From assembly GCF_002741985.1 (NCBI RefSeq), contig NZ_APHW01000102.1, positions 34,302 to 98,301 on the forward strand: 64,000 nucleotides of DNA, in the 5' to 3' direction. The position numbers and the translations under genes were made by a program. Under the pieces are notes generated by a model. That model was not told the DNA's origin. It did no database searches and was given only the letters and a program-made list of their open reading frames with translations. Source of the DNA: Vibrio rotiferianus CAIM 577 = LMG 21460. GTDB taxonomy: Bacteria > Pseudomonadota > Gammaproteobacteria > Enterobacterales > Vibrionaceae. The first letter of the stretch is position 1. Every line of letters begins with the position of its first letter. Positions 9,501 through 17,963 of this stretch are shown in pieces.

Positions 9501-10585
9501 TCAGAAGCCCAGATACCCGTTTCAGGGTCTTCTGTCATAGCGACTGTAGCTTGTTCGTTTAGGTTTTCATCGTAAAGGACCAGTTCTACTTCTTGAGCAG
9601 TCGGTGCCCAAAGTTTGAATGTCGCAGCCGTTCCTTCAACAACTGCCCCCAGCTCTTGCCCGATTGCGTTACCAGCTTCAGCGTCAGCAAATACCGCATC
9701 AAGAACCCCTGGTTTTTGCACTTCAGTTGCCGAAGTGACATCGCCATTTGCATTGTAAGCAACCATCACGATTTGTGATTTTAGGATTTTGTGGAGGATA
9801 TCTGCATCCACACTAATACCCGCAGCTTTTAAGCCAGCAAGATGACGGAAACGAGATTTAAGCTCATCCGATAGTTCACCAACCTTAGTGAGTTCAACTG
9901 CAGTGCCGCCAGTAACCGTTTTGTCTTCACCCATCTTGATGTCATTGTTCAAGCTGTAGAACAGCTTGATTGAATCAGCGTTTTCGGCTGCTTCCCAAGC
10001 GATGGTTTCCGCGTCTAACCAATGTGCTTTCTGGCCGTCGATATCGACTGGACGCTCTTCAATTGGTTCGTAATACAGTTCGCTACTACCATGGAAGCCA
10101 AATAGTCCTTTTGACTCGCCAATTTTCGTTAACTCAACTTTAGAGTTGGCACTACCGAATGCTTTGTCATTATCTTTGTGAAGAATAAAGTTCATACACT
10201 CATGCGGATCAGACGCATCAGGGTTTACTTTAAGTACATAGTAAGCACCATAGGTATCGCTGATACCATCAAACGGGCGAGGAGCACTCCAATCTGTACC
10301 GCCTGAGCCAATTCCCATCGCATCGAGGTCGGTGCTGGTACAGCCTTCGCCATTCCATAGGTGTAATCCCCAGCCTTCGTAGTCACTTGCACTAGATGCT
10401 GCTGCGGTGTCTCGTTTGTAGTAAACAACGACTTCATTTTCTCCAGCAGGGTATAAGCCAGAGTTACCTGGGTTGGTGTTGTCATCGTTTGTACTGTCGC
10501 TGCCACAGCCGCTAAGTACCGCAATTGACAGAAGCGGTAGAACGGTTTTGGCAACGGTTGATAGTTTGAATGTTTTGTTGTCCAC
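6596..10585 (-). CDS. pulA: Pullulanase-type alpha-1,6-glucosidase lipoprotein
   Basis: Cell-envelope debranching enzyme, cutting alpha-1,6 branches in pullulan, starch and glycogen. I take the GTG at 10585 as start (1329 residues): it gives a clean lipoprotein signal ending L-S-G-C (Cys about 27). The open frame extends upstream to a TTG at 10681, but that adds a Cys/His-rich tail that spoils the signal. Order: CBM41-like module (about 45-190), linker and CBM48-like region (about 340-450), GH13 barrel with D-V-V-Y-N-H-T, nucleophile D679 (G-F-R-F-D), acid E708 (Y-G-E-G-W), D846 (K-H-D-N), then two C-terminal beta modules (about 1125-1329). MalT-like sites lie about 230-260 bp upstream. Confidence 0.93.
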   Translation of the reverse strand: MDNKTFKLSTVAKTVLPLLSIAVLSGCGSDSTNDDNTNPGNSGLYPAGENEVVVYYKRDTAAASSASDYEGWGLHLWNGEGCTSTDLDAMGIGSGGTDWSAPRPFDGISDTYGAYYVLKVNPDASDPHECMNFILHKDNDKAFGSANSKVELTKIGESKGLFGFHGSSELYYEPIEERPVDIDGQKAHWLDAETIAWEAAENADSIKLFYSLNNDIKMGEDKTVTGGTAVELTKVGELSDELKSRFRHLAGLKAAGISVDADILHKILKSQIVMVAYNANGDVTSATEVQKPGVLDAVFADAEAGNAIGQELGAVVEGTAATFKLWAPTAQEVELVLYDENLNEQATVAMTEDPETGIWASEAQSNVVNQYYRYQVKVYHPTTGKIETRLVTDPYSLSLSENSLYSQVVDLDDSSLKPAGWDNYDRPTVKKDEDHVLYESHLRDFSFNDSKGTASLNGKYLALTEADRESVSHLQALKDAGLTTLHILPAFDIATVDENAENRVDITDTVGKLCGVKPEAAVCGTEDNGKVIEDLLNSYDPSTGAAQALMNDLRMFDSFNWGYDPFHYTVPEGSYATDPNGSKRILEFREMVQATHKMDLKLIMDVVYNHTNASGVNDKSVLDKIVPGYYHRLNVNTGGVENSTCCDNTATENLMMGKLMVDSLLIWADDYKVDGFRFDLMGHQPKDVMVYALKKVREIDPNTLFYGEGWDFGEVANNARFDQATQINMAGTEIGTFSDRLRDAVRGGSPFDGGVDSEGKHPLRFNQGFGNAAYPNEETKTDADAVNGRLHNQDLVRLGMAGNLAEYVLLDYKGETKLGKNVDYNGAPAGYTKMPSENISYVSKHDNQTLWDNNAYKIATGTSSAERARMQSVSLSTVMLGQGIPFIHMGSELLRSKSMQRDSYDSGDWFNRVFFDGSDNNWNVGLPREDKDGANWELIKTIVADSAAKPNADDIELTKQQFLELLKIRSTSELFRLDTAQDVMNRVDFRNVGDNQVEGLIVMSIDDGTSAGADLDPNYDAIVAVVNSTSTAQSFTVKGAAGFELHEVQKNSADDIVKSASFSGETFTVPALTTAVFVQPQAGAQGAGLPVNTDNKDVSSIPPYGETAVYVKGTMNGWSDNSDWAMTFIGNGMYSVTGVLEAGDHEFKFADAGWSNPNIGCDAADQASGSLNLGTEGNCKLSVAETGKYSFTLNALHVQDQSVEKPVVSVTKSADAPTFGETALYLRGDVTDASWAAVETAKFSYVANDVYSLDITLTAGKFDMKIASSDWAAETNFGGQGAIEFGTPLTMEAGSASGNISITLPEDGSYNFHFNAADKAAPIVTVTKN

Positions 10586-10813
10586 GTTTACATATCCATT
10601 GTTATAAATCTGAAAGTAGGCAGAGCAAGACGCTCTAGAGGAAATGTGCACGTAAATGCTAATACACTGATGCATCAGCAAAATGTGAATGCAGGCAGCT
10701 AAGTTATTTGCAAGTTAAAATTTAGTCACAGTATGAGTTTGGGTCACAAATTAAGTACTAAACTCAACACATAATGAGAGATGCGACTCAAAGCCTATAC
10801 ATAAATTAAGTGA

Positions 10814-10844
10814 GGAGTAGAGCAGGGGGATGATAAGGGAGGAG
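10814..10844. promoter_or_regulatory. Cluster of MalT-like sites upstream of pulA
   Basis: Three close matches to the MalT core (GGGGA[T/G]GA): GGAGTAG at 10814, GGGGATGAT at 10826 and GGGAGGAG at 10837. All read on the plus strand, in the ~470 bp between pulA (minus) and the Sel1 gene (plus). MalT boxes work in arrays upstream of mal promoters; control of pulA is inference. Confidence 0.5.
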
Positions 10845-11053
10845 AATCACTCAGCCCCATTAGTGTGATTGAGATCTATAAATTTTTAGTGGTTAATTTG
10901 TAAGTAGAAAAAAGATTTACAAATTACGTAGTGATAGCAGTCCCCTTACTGTCTCAAACTTCAGATTTTGGTCAAACGGTCGTTATATAATAAAGAGATA
11001 TTTTAAGCGCCCTGTTGGGGTATGTTTAAGCCGATATATAAAAGAGGCTAACT

Positions 11054-12250
11054 ATGAGTAGCATGGGGATTGCTATTGGTGCAACTGGCCTTTCTCTTAT
11101 TCTGATTTTTGTCTGGATGATATCGCTGTCGATGCGGAAAAAGCGCATAGAGCTTGAAAAGAAAGCTCGCGAAGCTGCTTATCGCCGAGCGATGCAAAAG
11201 GCACGCGAACAAGAAATCAAAGAACGGGAATTTAAAGCAGAAACGGGTCATATTCCGACAATCCTGTTTTTGGCGAAAGAGGCAGAGAGAGGAAACGTCA
11301 GGAAGGCTTATTACTGGTATGACAAAGCGGCAAAGCTAGACAATGTTACTGGGATGTACGGCGTAGTTCGCTTAAGTGAACGAATGCGTGAAGATGTCAT
11401 TCTGAAAGAGCAAGCCAACTTTTGGCGCGTCGCAATTGCTGGTGTCGAGGGAGATGTTGAAGCTAAGTTTGCGACAGGAAAAGCGTTGATCTTCGGGCGT
11501 GGTACGGAAAAAAACATTCCTAAAGGATTGCAGCTAATACAAGAAGCCGCCGAGGAGAAGTGCATTCCGGCGATACTTTATATGGGGGATTGGCAAAAGT
11601 CTCCTGATAACCTTGCTCGAAATGAAGCTGATGCTCTCTACTGGTACATGCGAGCAGCAGAAGAAGAAAGTCCTGAAGGTAAAGTGCAAGTAGGATTGTG
11701 CTATTTATATGGCACGGGAGTAGAGCAAAATCATCAAAAAGCGTGCTATTGGTTAGAAAGGGCTGCAGAAAGCGGTAATGCAGAAGCCATGTATCATGCA
11801 GGAGAGGCTTGGAAAGACAATGGAAAAACGGGGAATGCGATAGCCTATGTTTGGCTATTCTTATCGGCTAGCTTTGGTTATGAGCCTGCTAAAGTTCTGC
11901 GAGACAAGGTTGCGGCTAACATTGGTGTTGATGTTGTTGTTGGACTGCAAGCCATCGCAAAGCCGCTGCAAAGGAAGCTGAGTTCTGGAGCTGTTAAGAA
12001 GCACTCAATTATACGTGCTCTGAATAAGGTATATAGCCGTGAACCATATTTTCCAAATGAAGAAGACTTGTTAGTGCCCGGAAATGATGAAGAAATGGAA
12101 GGTGTCATCCAGAGTGATGCTACTTTTGATCCACAGAGCGTAGAGCAACTTGATGGTACGAATGTGAGTGGCAGTTCTCCTGAAACGACACTGTCAAAAG
12201 AGGCATTAGATTTCACTCAGAACTTCTTGTCTCCTCAGAAGCCGCACTAG
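11054..12250 (+). CDS. Membrane-anchored Sel1-repeat protein
   Basis: A 398-residue protein with one N-terminal membrane segment (about 5-26), a highly charged helical stretch (K/R/E, about 28-60), then tandem Sel1/TPR-like repeats about 36 residues each (for example G-D-V-E-A-K-F-A-T-G-K-A, G-K-V-Q-V-G-L-C-Y-L-Y-G-T-G-V-E-Q-N, G-N-A-E-A-M-Y-H-A-G) to about residue 270, and an acidic Ser/Thr-rich tail. Sel1 repeats act as protein-protein scaffolds; no enzyme motif is visible. The ATG follows AAAAGAGGCTAACT. It stands alone, diverging from pulA, with its own terminator. No specific function can be named. Confidence 0.85.
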   Translation: MSSMGIAIGATGLSLILIFVWMISLSMRKKRIELEKKAREAAYRRAMQKAREQEIKEREFKAETGHIPTILFLAKEAERGNVRKAYYWYDKAAKLDNVTGMYGVVRLSERMREDVILKEQANFWRVAIAGVEGDVEAKFATGKALIFGRGTEKNIPKGLQLIQEAAEEKCIPAILYMGDWQKSPDNLARNEADALYWYMRAAEEESPEGKVQVGLCYLYGTGVEQNHQKACYWLERAAESGNAEAMYHAGEAWKDNGKTGNAIAYVWLFLSASFGYEPAKVLRDKVAANIGVDVVVGLQAIAKPLQRKLSSGAVKKHSIIRALNKVYSREPYFPNEEDLLVPGNDEEMEGVIQSDATFDPQSVEQLDGTNVSGSSPETTLSKEALDFTQNFLSPQKPH

Positions 12251-12285
12251 GTCAATAACCCTTAATTTTTGAGTTTCTTAGTGAT

Positions 12286-12318
12286 AGCCCAAGTAACAGC
12301 CGTTGCTTGGGCTTTTTT
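12286..12318 (+). terminator. Terminator after Sel1-repeat gene
   Basis: Stem AGCCCAAG / CTTGGGCT with a 12-base loop and TTTTTT tail. Confidence 0.85.
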
Positions 12319-12329
12319 ATATCTGTTGC

Positions 12330-12605
12330 TATACCCAAGTTACGTCGAAATGCTAGGTTCAGTGAGAATGATTTGGTTTGTAGGCGAGCGGTGATTGAAG
12401 GTCTAGTGAGTCTAAATCAAGAATCCGAGTATACGAACCAAGACAGCTTTTCCTTCGGGATCGTGTTACAGACCTGCGTTCTGTTTTAAAGAATAGCTGT
12501 GTTAAACAGCTTGGGGAGTGCCCGCTATTACTCTGTGCTGTTGTCCTTAAATTCGAATCAATGACAACACGCTGAACTCTGCATCTTGAAGTCATGATAG
12601 TGATA
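12330..12605. repeat. Vibrio intergenic repeat, copy A (degenerate right end)
   Basis: Starts TATACCCAAGT and runs to GCATCTTGAAGTCA at 12581-12594. It is clearly homologous along its length to the copy at 59123-59389: shared blocks include GGTTCAGYGAGAATGA, TTGGTTTGTAG, GTCTAAATCAAGAATC, TTCGAATCAATGACAAC or close variants. The right terminal repeat (CACTTGGGTATA in copy B) has decayed here. No transposase is encoded; short frames in it on both strands are not genes. It looks like a MITE-like non-autonomous element; the exact right boundary is uncertain. Confidence 0.8.
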
Positions 12606-13136
12606 CACGGTTAGAGTAGTTGCATATTAAAGTATTTCTTACACTAGTGTTAATTTATAGCTACTTTTGTCTTTAAAATTTTTATCCTAAAAATGTAGAA
12701 ATATTATTTTTTGTTAATGAGTGGATATTTAATAGCGTACACTTTCTGTTCTTATTTCAACATAAAATGGAAACATGATCTGCTTTGTAAATGTTTTTCT
12801 TGTATAGAGGGAATTCCCCCCTTGTTTCTTTAACCTAATATAGCTCAAATCAGGTTCGCTAAAAATAAAAAGTAAGTTTGCTCAATAAATGACAAATTAA
12901 TAACTTTAATGGATACAAATTAGTTTAACTAATAGTAGCTATTAATTTTTGTATTAGTAAAAGCAAACTTTATATTCTGACTTATATTGAAAGCTCATGC
13001 CTTTAGTATGGTCTCTAGCGAATTATAATATAGAACGCAGTTCTAAAAGATTTAGGAAGTGATTTTATTTAACATTTTTAGTATAGAGTCGGAGGTTGCT
13101 TTAGCCTCCTAGATATACTTTAGTAGAGATTTGTGT
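12606..13136. other. AT-rich intergenic stretch without a visible gene
   Basis: About 530 bp, strongly AT-rich. No frame with a ribosome site or recognisable product was found. It contains a nested inverted repeat (12874-12970), GGGAATTCCCC near 12820, and a small hairpin GGAGG / CCTCC at 13091-13109 just before the HTH gene. The base composition would suit a nucleoid-protein-silenced promoter region, which is inference. Confidence 0.5.
12874..12970. repeat. Nested inverted repeats
   Basis: Outer arms AAGTTTGCT (12874-12882) and AGCAAACTT (12962-12970); middle arms ATACAAA (12913-12919) and TTTGTAT (12948-12954); and an off-centre perfect palindrome ATTAGTT-T-AACTAAT (12919-12933). It could be an operator array or a structured RNA; no T-run follows directly, so it is not a simple terminator. 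Confidence 0.4.
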
Positions 13137-13583
13137 ATGTTGAGAATCATTAGTGCAGATAAGTTCATCTCATCAAGGTTTATCTTGGAATACAGCAAAG
13201 TGGAGTTTGCGTCTTTGTTGGGTGTTTCCGTTGCTAAGATAACCAATATAGAGAGTGGCAAATCTTCGATTCCCCCTGTTTACGATTATGCGATTAACCA
13301 TTTGCTGAGTGAACACCCCTTCAAAGACAGCGCCGTAGAGGCACTGTGCACGCATGAAACGCTTAACTTTGCACGTAGAGTTGATGTGAACTCTAAGGTG
13401 CAACGTTTGTCCTGTAAGCGTTGCGATAGTCGAAGGCTACATGTGATGGCAGGTATGAGTGGGCTTTACTTCGTTGAGTGTATGGACTGTAAACATACGA
13501 TGTATTCATCGGGCATTGCCGTTAAGCGCTACCAGCAATGGTCAAATGGTGGAGTAAAACTCGATAGCCATTTATTTAATTGA
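13137..13583 (+). CDS. Small HTH / zinc-ribbon protein, unknown role
   Basis: A 148-residue protein if the ATG at 13137 is used (the frame extends two codons to a TTG at 13131). Residues about 10-55 resemble an XRE-type helix-turn-helix (V-E-F-A-S-L-L-G-V-S-V-A-K-I-T-N-I-E-S-G-K). The second half carries C-K-R-C and C-M-D-C about 30 residues apart, typical of a zinc ribbon. A DNA-binding regulator with a metal-stabilised C-domain is the natural reading, but no family name is recognised. It is monocistronic, with a long AT-rich upstream region and a strong terminator. XRE plus zinc ribbon also occurs in toxin-antitoxin antitoxins, but no toxin gene is adjacent. Confidence 0.75.
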   Translation: MLRIISADKFISSRFILEYSKVEFASLLGVSVAKITNIESGKSSIPPVYDYAINHLLSEHPFKDSAVEALCTHETLNFARRVDVNSKVQRLSCKRCDSRRLHVMAGMSGLYFVECMDCKHTMYSSGIAVKRYQQWSNGGVKLDSHLFN

Positions 13584-13610
13584 TTTTGTATTAACCTACC
13601 ATTCAAAGTA

Positions 13611-13645
13611 AAAAGCCATCAGCATTTGTGTTGATGGCTTTTTTG
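13611..13645 (+). terminator. Terminator after HTH/zinc-ribbon gene
   Basis: Stem AAGCCATCA / TGATGGCTT with a 10-base loop and a T-run. Confidence 0.85.
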
Positions 13646-13994
13646 TTACGTGTTTAAATTTAGTTAAATTACATCTGTTGATAATCACTAATATTACAAC
13701 GCCAAGTCATATATAGTGATTGAAATCGCAAAATTTTATTTTCCTAATATTTGTTTTTCAATAATAGCAGTCTAAATCACACAATTTTAATGATTAGTTT
13801 CAATAATAATCAAATCTAATATCATCAGCCTCGTGGTTTAAAAGTGATTAAAGTCTCGAAATTTAATTTCGATAAAATAAGTCTTTTAATAATGAACATA
13901 TAGTCACGAAATTTGTTTTTTGAATTTTAAATATTAATTTCCTTTGTAATATCTGTACCTGTCGTTTTTAAAGAACAAATAAGAGATATTCCAA
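13646..13994 (+). promoter_or_regulatory. Long AT-rich leader/promoter region of speF
   Basis: About 350 bp before speF without a gene. It holds a palindrome CGAAATTTAATTTCG (13857-13871) and a second CGAAATTT copy near 13908. Enteric speF is preceded by the ornithine-sensing arrest peptide SpeFL; I searched by eye for its His/Arg/Phe-rich pattern and found only trivial frames of under 10 codons. How induction works here is therefore open. Confidence 0.4.
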
Positions 13995-16175
13995 ATGAAT
14001 CGTTTAGTAATTGGTGTTAGTAATTACATGCCAGAAGATTTTAGTTTATTGTCTGAATCTCTGGATGAAACCTACAATAGATCCCTACAACCATTAGATC
14101 ATGTTGAATTAACAGATGTTGGCGCAGCTATTATTACCTCTACAGATATTAAAGCTGGTCTACATAAAGCAATTTCTGAAACTGGCTATGGCATTCCTGT
14201 ATTCCTAGTTATTGATGAAACTCCAGTTTCAGCAGAAGATTATGTTTGGTTGACAGGTGTGATTGATTTAGAAAGACAATCAATCGAGTACTACTGCCGT
14301 CAAATCAATGAAGCGGTGACTAAATATGAAAGTCGTTTGCTTCCTCCATTCTTCAAACAATTGACTCACTACGTAGATATGGGTAACTCTGCGTTTGACT
14401 GTCCTGGACACCAAGGCGGCCAGTTCTTCAAGAAACACCCAGCTGGTAAACAGTTCTATGATTTCTTCGGTGAAAACCTGTTCCGTAGTGACTTATGTAA
14501 CGCCGACGTTGATTTAGGTGACTTGCTTATCCACGAAGGCTCTGCGCACCAAGCTCAAGCACACGCAGCGAAAGTCTTCAACTCAGATAAAACCTACTTC
14601 GTACTAAACGGTACTTCAGCGTCAAACAAAGTGGTATGTAACGCGTTGGTGACCGAGGGCGACTTGGTGATGTTTGACCGTAACAACCATAAATCAAACC
14701 ACCATGGTGCGTTAATCCAAGCAGGTGGTACGCCAGTTTACCTAGAAACAGCGCGTAACCCTTGGGGCTTTATCGGTGGTATGGACGAGCATTGTTTTGA
14801 TGAAGAATACATCCGAGCTCAAATCGCGAAAGTATCACCAGAGCGTGCTCGTGATGAACGTCCATTCCGTCTAGCTATCATCCAGCTTGGTACTTACGAC
14901 GGTACTATCTACAACGCACGCTACGTGATGGATAAGATCGGTCATCTTTGTGACTACATCTTGTTTGACTCTGCTTGGGTTGGTTACGAGCAATTTATTC
15001 CAATGATGAAAGACTGTTCACCACTGTTACTGGATCTGAAACCAGAAGACGCAGGTGTACTTGTAACTCAGTCTGTTCACAAACAACAAGCTGGCTTCTC
15101 TCAAACTTCGCAAATCCATAAAAAAGATGCGCACATCAAAGGACAGGCTCGTTACTGTAACCACAAACGCTTCAACAACGCGTTTATGATGCATGCATCA
15201 ACATCACCATTCTATGCACTGTTCTCTGCACTGGATGTGAACGCGAAGATCCACGACGGCGAAGCAGGTTTACGTTTATGGCGTGATGCTGTGAAGACAG
15301 GTATCGAAGCGCGTAAAGAAATCCTTAAGAGTTGTGAACTGATCCGCCCATTCGTACCAGCTGAAATTAATGGTAAGCCATGGGGCAGCTACGACACTGA
15401 AGAAATCGCATCTAACAAAGAGTTCTTCATGTTTGAACCAAACGCAAAATGGCACAAATTTGAAGGCTACGGTGAAGGTCAGTACTTCGTTGACCCATGT
15501 AAACTGCTGTTAACGACAGAAGGCATTGCTGAAGATGGTGGTTATGCAGACTTCGGTATTCCTGCAACGTTGTTGGCTAACTTCCTACGTGAAAACGGCA
15601 TCATCCCTGAGAAGTGTGACTTGAACTCTATCTTGTTCCTTCTAACTCCAGCAGAGGATATGGGTAAGATCCGTCACCTAGTGGCACAGATCAACCGCTT
15701 CGAAAAATTCATCCGTGATGACGCGCCATTAAGCATTGTACTGCCACGCGTGTTCGAAGCGAACAAAGAACGTTACCGCGGCTACACCATCCGTCAGCTA
15801 TGTCAAGAAATGCACGACATGTACAAAGAGCTGAACGTTAAAGAGCTACAAAAAGCGATGTTCCGTAGCGAATACTTCCCAACAATGGTTCACAAACCAG
15901 ATGTTGCAACCCGTAAATACTTCCGTGGTGAGTGTGACTATGTATCACTGAAAGAAGCAAGCGGTCGCGTCGCATCAGAAGGTGCGCTTCCTTACCCTCC
16001 AGGCATCCTATGTGTTATCCCAGGTGAGGTTTGGACTCAACAAGTTGTGGATTACTTCCTATCACTTGAAGAGGGCATCAACCGCTTCCCAGGCTTCGCT
16101 CCTGAAATTCAAGGTGTTTACCTAGAAGATGTCAATGGTCGCACTACTGCACATTGTTACGTCCTAAAAGATTAA
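13995..16175 (+). CDS. speF: Inducible ornithine decarboxylase SpeF
   Basis: PLP-dependent enzyme converting L-ornithine to putrescine and CO2, consuming a proton; part of acid resistance and polyamine synthesis. At 726 residues it has the length of the prokaryotic fold-I decarboxylases: an N-terminal wing domain (1-110), the PLP domain with G-T-S-A-S-N-K and the Schiff-base lysine K363 in S-V-H-K-Q-Q, and a C-terminal domain (from about 570) with E-G-A-L-P-Y-P-P-G. The immediate downstream gene is the putrescine:ornithine antiporter, which separates this from lysine or arginine decarboxylases. The ATG follows AAGAGATATTCCAA. Codon use changes from AT-rich in the first ~300 bases to normal afterwards. 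Confidence 0.93.
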   Translation: MNRLVIGVSNYMPEDFSLLSESLDETYNRSLQPLDHVELTDVGAAIITSTDIKAGLHKAISETGYGIPVFLVIDETPVSAEDYVWLTGVIDLERQSIEYYCRQINEAVTKYESRLLPPFFKQLTHYVDMGNSAFDCPGHQGGQFFKKHPAGKQFYDFFGENLFRSDLCNADVDLGDLLIHEGSAHQAQAHAAKVFNSDKTYFVLNGTSASNKVVCNALVTEGDLVMFDRNNHKSNHHGALIQAGGTPVYLETARNPWGFIGGMDEHCFDEEYIRAQIAKVSPERARDERPFRLAIIQLGTYDGTIYNARYVMDKIGHLCDYILFDSAWVGYEQFIPMMKDCSPLLLDLKPEDAGVLVTQSVHKQQAGFSQTSQIHKKDAHIKGQARYCNHKRFNNAFMMHASTSPFYALFSALDVNAKIHDGEAGLRLWRDAVKTGIEARKEILKSCELIRPFVPAEINGKPWGSYDTEEIASNKEFFMFEPNAKWHKFEGYGEGQYFVDPCKLLLTTEGIAEDGGYADFGIPATLLANFLRENGIIPEKCDLNSILFLLTPAEDMGKIRHLVAQINRFEKFIRDDAPLSIVLPRVFEANKERYRGYTIRQLCQEMHDMYKELNVKELQKAMFRSEYFPTMVHKPDVATRKYFRGECDYVSLKEASGRVASEGALPYPPGILCVIPGEVWTQQVVDYFLSLEEGINRFPGFAPEIQGVYLEDVNGRTTAHCYVLKD

Positions 16176-16183
16176 TCTACCCC

Positions 16184-16216
16184 GTTCGCACCGAGCCATC
16201 AGGCTCTGGTGCGAAC
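16184..16216 (+). other. Intercistronic hairpin between speF and potE
   Basis: Strong stem GTTCGCACC / GGTGCGAAC with inner AGCC / GGCT, but no following T-run. It is better read as an mRNA-stabilising or processing hairpin setting speF:potE ratios than as a terminator. Confidence 0.55.
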
Positions 16217-16239
16217 CGTTTATTCGTGGAGAATAATTT

Positions 16240-17550
16240 ATGAGTACTGAAACTAAAAAAATGTCGGTGGTGCAGTTAACCATTTTGACATTCATTAACA
16301 TGGCGGGTTCGGGCATCATCATGTTGCCAAGTAAGTTGGCGCAAGTGGGCACGATCTCGATTCTATCTTGGCTGATCACTGCGGCAGGCTCACTAGCTTT
16401 GGCGTATGTATTTGCAAAATGTGGTCGCTTTAGTAAGCGTGAAGGTGGTATGAACGGTTATGCCTCTTACGCGTTTGGTAAATCGGGTGCATTTATGACC
16501 GGCTGGACCTATGGTTTGTCACTACTGATTGCCAATATTGCGATCGCGATTACCTGTGTCGGTTATGGCTCTGCTTTCTTTGAAGTGACGTTATCACCGG
16601 TTGAAACGTGTTTGTATACCATCGCTATCCTTTGGATTTGTACCTTTGCTAACTTTGGTGGTGCAAAGATCACGGGTCAAATTGGTTCGTTCACTGTGTG
16701 GGGCGTTATCCTTCCGGTTTGTTCTTTGGGTATTGTTGGTTGGTTCTACTTTAGCCCAACAATGTACGTTGAAGCATGGAACCCACATCACCTACCATTT
16801 GGTGAAGCGGTAAGTGCGTCTATCGCGATGACTCTATGGGCGTTCCTAGGTCTAGAATCAGCTTGTGCAAACTCAGAAGCAGTAGAAAACCCAGAAAAGA
16901 ACGTACCGATTGCTGTATTGGGCGGTACATTAATTGCGGCTGTGGTTTACATTGTTTCAACTAACATCTGTTCTGGTATTGTAGCGAACTCTGAACTAGC
17001 AGCATCAACCGCGCCATTCTCAACGGTATGGACAGTGATGCTAGGTTCTACAGCTGGTAAAGTGGTTGCGGGCATGGCGGTATTAGCGTGTGCAGGTTCT
17101 CTATTGGGTTGGCAGTTCACTATCGCTTCAGTATTCAAATCATCTTCAGATGCAGGCTTCTTCCCTAAACTGTTCTCAGAAGTCGATAAACGCGGTACGC
17201 CAATCAAAGGTATGGTGGCGATCACTGTGATTCAATCTGTATTGTCTTTGATGACCATCTCACCAACATTGAATGAGCAGTTTGAAGCGCTGGTTAACCT
17301 AGCGGTGGTAACCAACGTTGTTCCTTACATCCTATGTATGGGCGCAATCTTCATTATGCAGCAAGTGGCTCATGTGCCTGAGCGTGAAATGAAGACGACA
17401 AACATTATCGCTCTGATTGGTTCAGTATACAGCTTCTACGCACTGTACGGTTCTGGCTATGACGCAATGATGTGGGGCTCTATTGTAACCTTCCTAGGTT
17501 GGAGTGCTTACGGTTTGATTGCATCGAAACACGAACCTCTAGCTAACTAA
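16240..17550 (+). CDS. potE: Putrescine:ornithine antiporter PotE
   Basis: Inner-membrane APC-superfamily exchanger that imports ornithine and exports putrescine, completing the SpeF acid-resistance cycle. The 436 residues contain about 12 membrane segments; the first carries the APC signature N-M-A-G-S-G-I-I-M-L-P (about 19-29) and the sixth has A-F-L-G-L-E-S-A-C-A-N-S-E. GTGGAGAATAATTT precedes the ATG. It is 64 bp after speF with only a hairpin between them, so one operon. The length and the speF linkage match PotE rather than CadB or AdiC. Confidence 0.92.
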   Translation: MSTETKKMSVVQLTILTFINMAGSGIIMLPSKLAQVGTISILSWLITAAGSLALAYVFAKCGRFSKREGGMNGYASYAFGKSGAFMTGWTYGLSLLIANIAIAITCVGYGSAFFEVTLSPVETCLYTIAILWICTFANFGGAKITGQIGSFTVWGVILPVCSLGIVGWFYFSPTMYVEAWNPHHLPFGEAVSASIAMTLWAFLGLESACANSEAVENPEKNVPIAVLGGTLIAAVVYIVSTNICSGIVANSELAASTAPFSTVWTVMLGSTAGKVVAGMAVLACAGSLLGWQFTIASVFKSSSDAGFFPKLFSEVDKRGTPIKGMVAITVIQSVLSLMTISPTLNEQFEALVNLAVVTNVVPYILCMGAIFIMQQVAHVPEREMKTTNIIALIGSVYSFYALYGSGYDAMMWGSIVTFLGWSAYGLIASKHEPLAN

Positions 17551-17561
17551 GCTTTTCAATC

Positions 17562-17602
17562 GAGCCTTCCCATACGCGGTGTGGAAGGCTCTTTTGTTTT
17601 AT
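17562..17602 (+). terminator. Terminator of the speF-potE operon
   Basis: Stem GAGCCTTCCCA / TGTGGAAGGCTC (one mismatch) followed by TTTTGTTTTATTTTT. Confidence 0.85.
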
Positions 17603-17674
17603 TTTTAGGGAGACCACCTGATTACTCGCCATTCATAACGTGAAAACTCATTTTTGACATTTGGAGGACGAAAG

Positions 17675-17863
17675 ATGATTAGCCAACCTGTTAAAATCGG
17701 TGACGATACCGTCGTAGTCATTCCAAGCGTGATCCTGAGTGAACTCGGGATAAGGGAAGGGGACACCCTCGAAATTGCGCTCAATAAAGACAAAATGGAA
17801 ATTAAGAAAATGGTACTGAAAACCAACTCTCCAACCGATTCAAGCCAAGACGGTGAGAATTGA
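17675..17863 (+). CDS. Orphan AbrB/MazE-type DNA-binding protein
   Basis: A 62-residue protein. The ATG at 17675 has TTGGAGGACGAAAG directly upstream, so the open frame's TTG at 17654 is rejected. The whole protein is a swapped-hairpin SpoVT/AbrB fold: M-I-S-Q-P-V-K-I-G-D-D, V-V-V-I-P-S-V-I-L-S-E-L-G-I-R-E-G-D-T-L-E-I, then a short polar tail. Such proteins are usually antitoxins with a toxin gene just downstream. Here the next gene is pdxY, 100 bp away, and no small toxin frame is seen on either side. It may be a stand-alone regulator of pdxY or of the speF-potE region (inference). Confidence 0.75.
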   Translation: MISQPVKIGDDTVVVIPSVILSELGIREGDTLEIALNKDKMEIKKMVLKTNSPTDSSQDGEN

Positions 17864-17963
17864 GTGAGAGAATTGAGGTTTGTCGGATACACTACTGGTT
17901 TCGTAAATTGGCGCTTGCCGCTGTCTTTGAACTATTGATAATTACAAGAAGAGGTCTGGTACT

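Noticed and set aside
10585..10681. Longer pullulanase start at a TTG
   Set aside because: It would add 32 residues rich in Cys, His and Ser before the lipoprotein signal, making it non-functional; the GTG at 10585 fits better.
12359..12595. Minus-strand 78-codon frame and plus-strand 60-codon frame in the repeat
   Set aside because: Both lie inside copy A of the intergenic repeat; the similar minus-strand frame in copy B (59085-59294) shows these arise from the element, not from a gene.
13646..13994. SpeFL-type arrest peptide before speF
   Set aside because: Only frames of up to nine codons without the His/Arg/Phe pattern were found.
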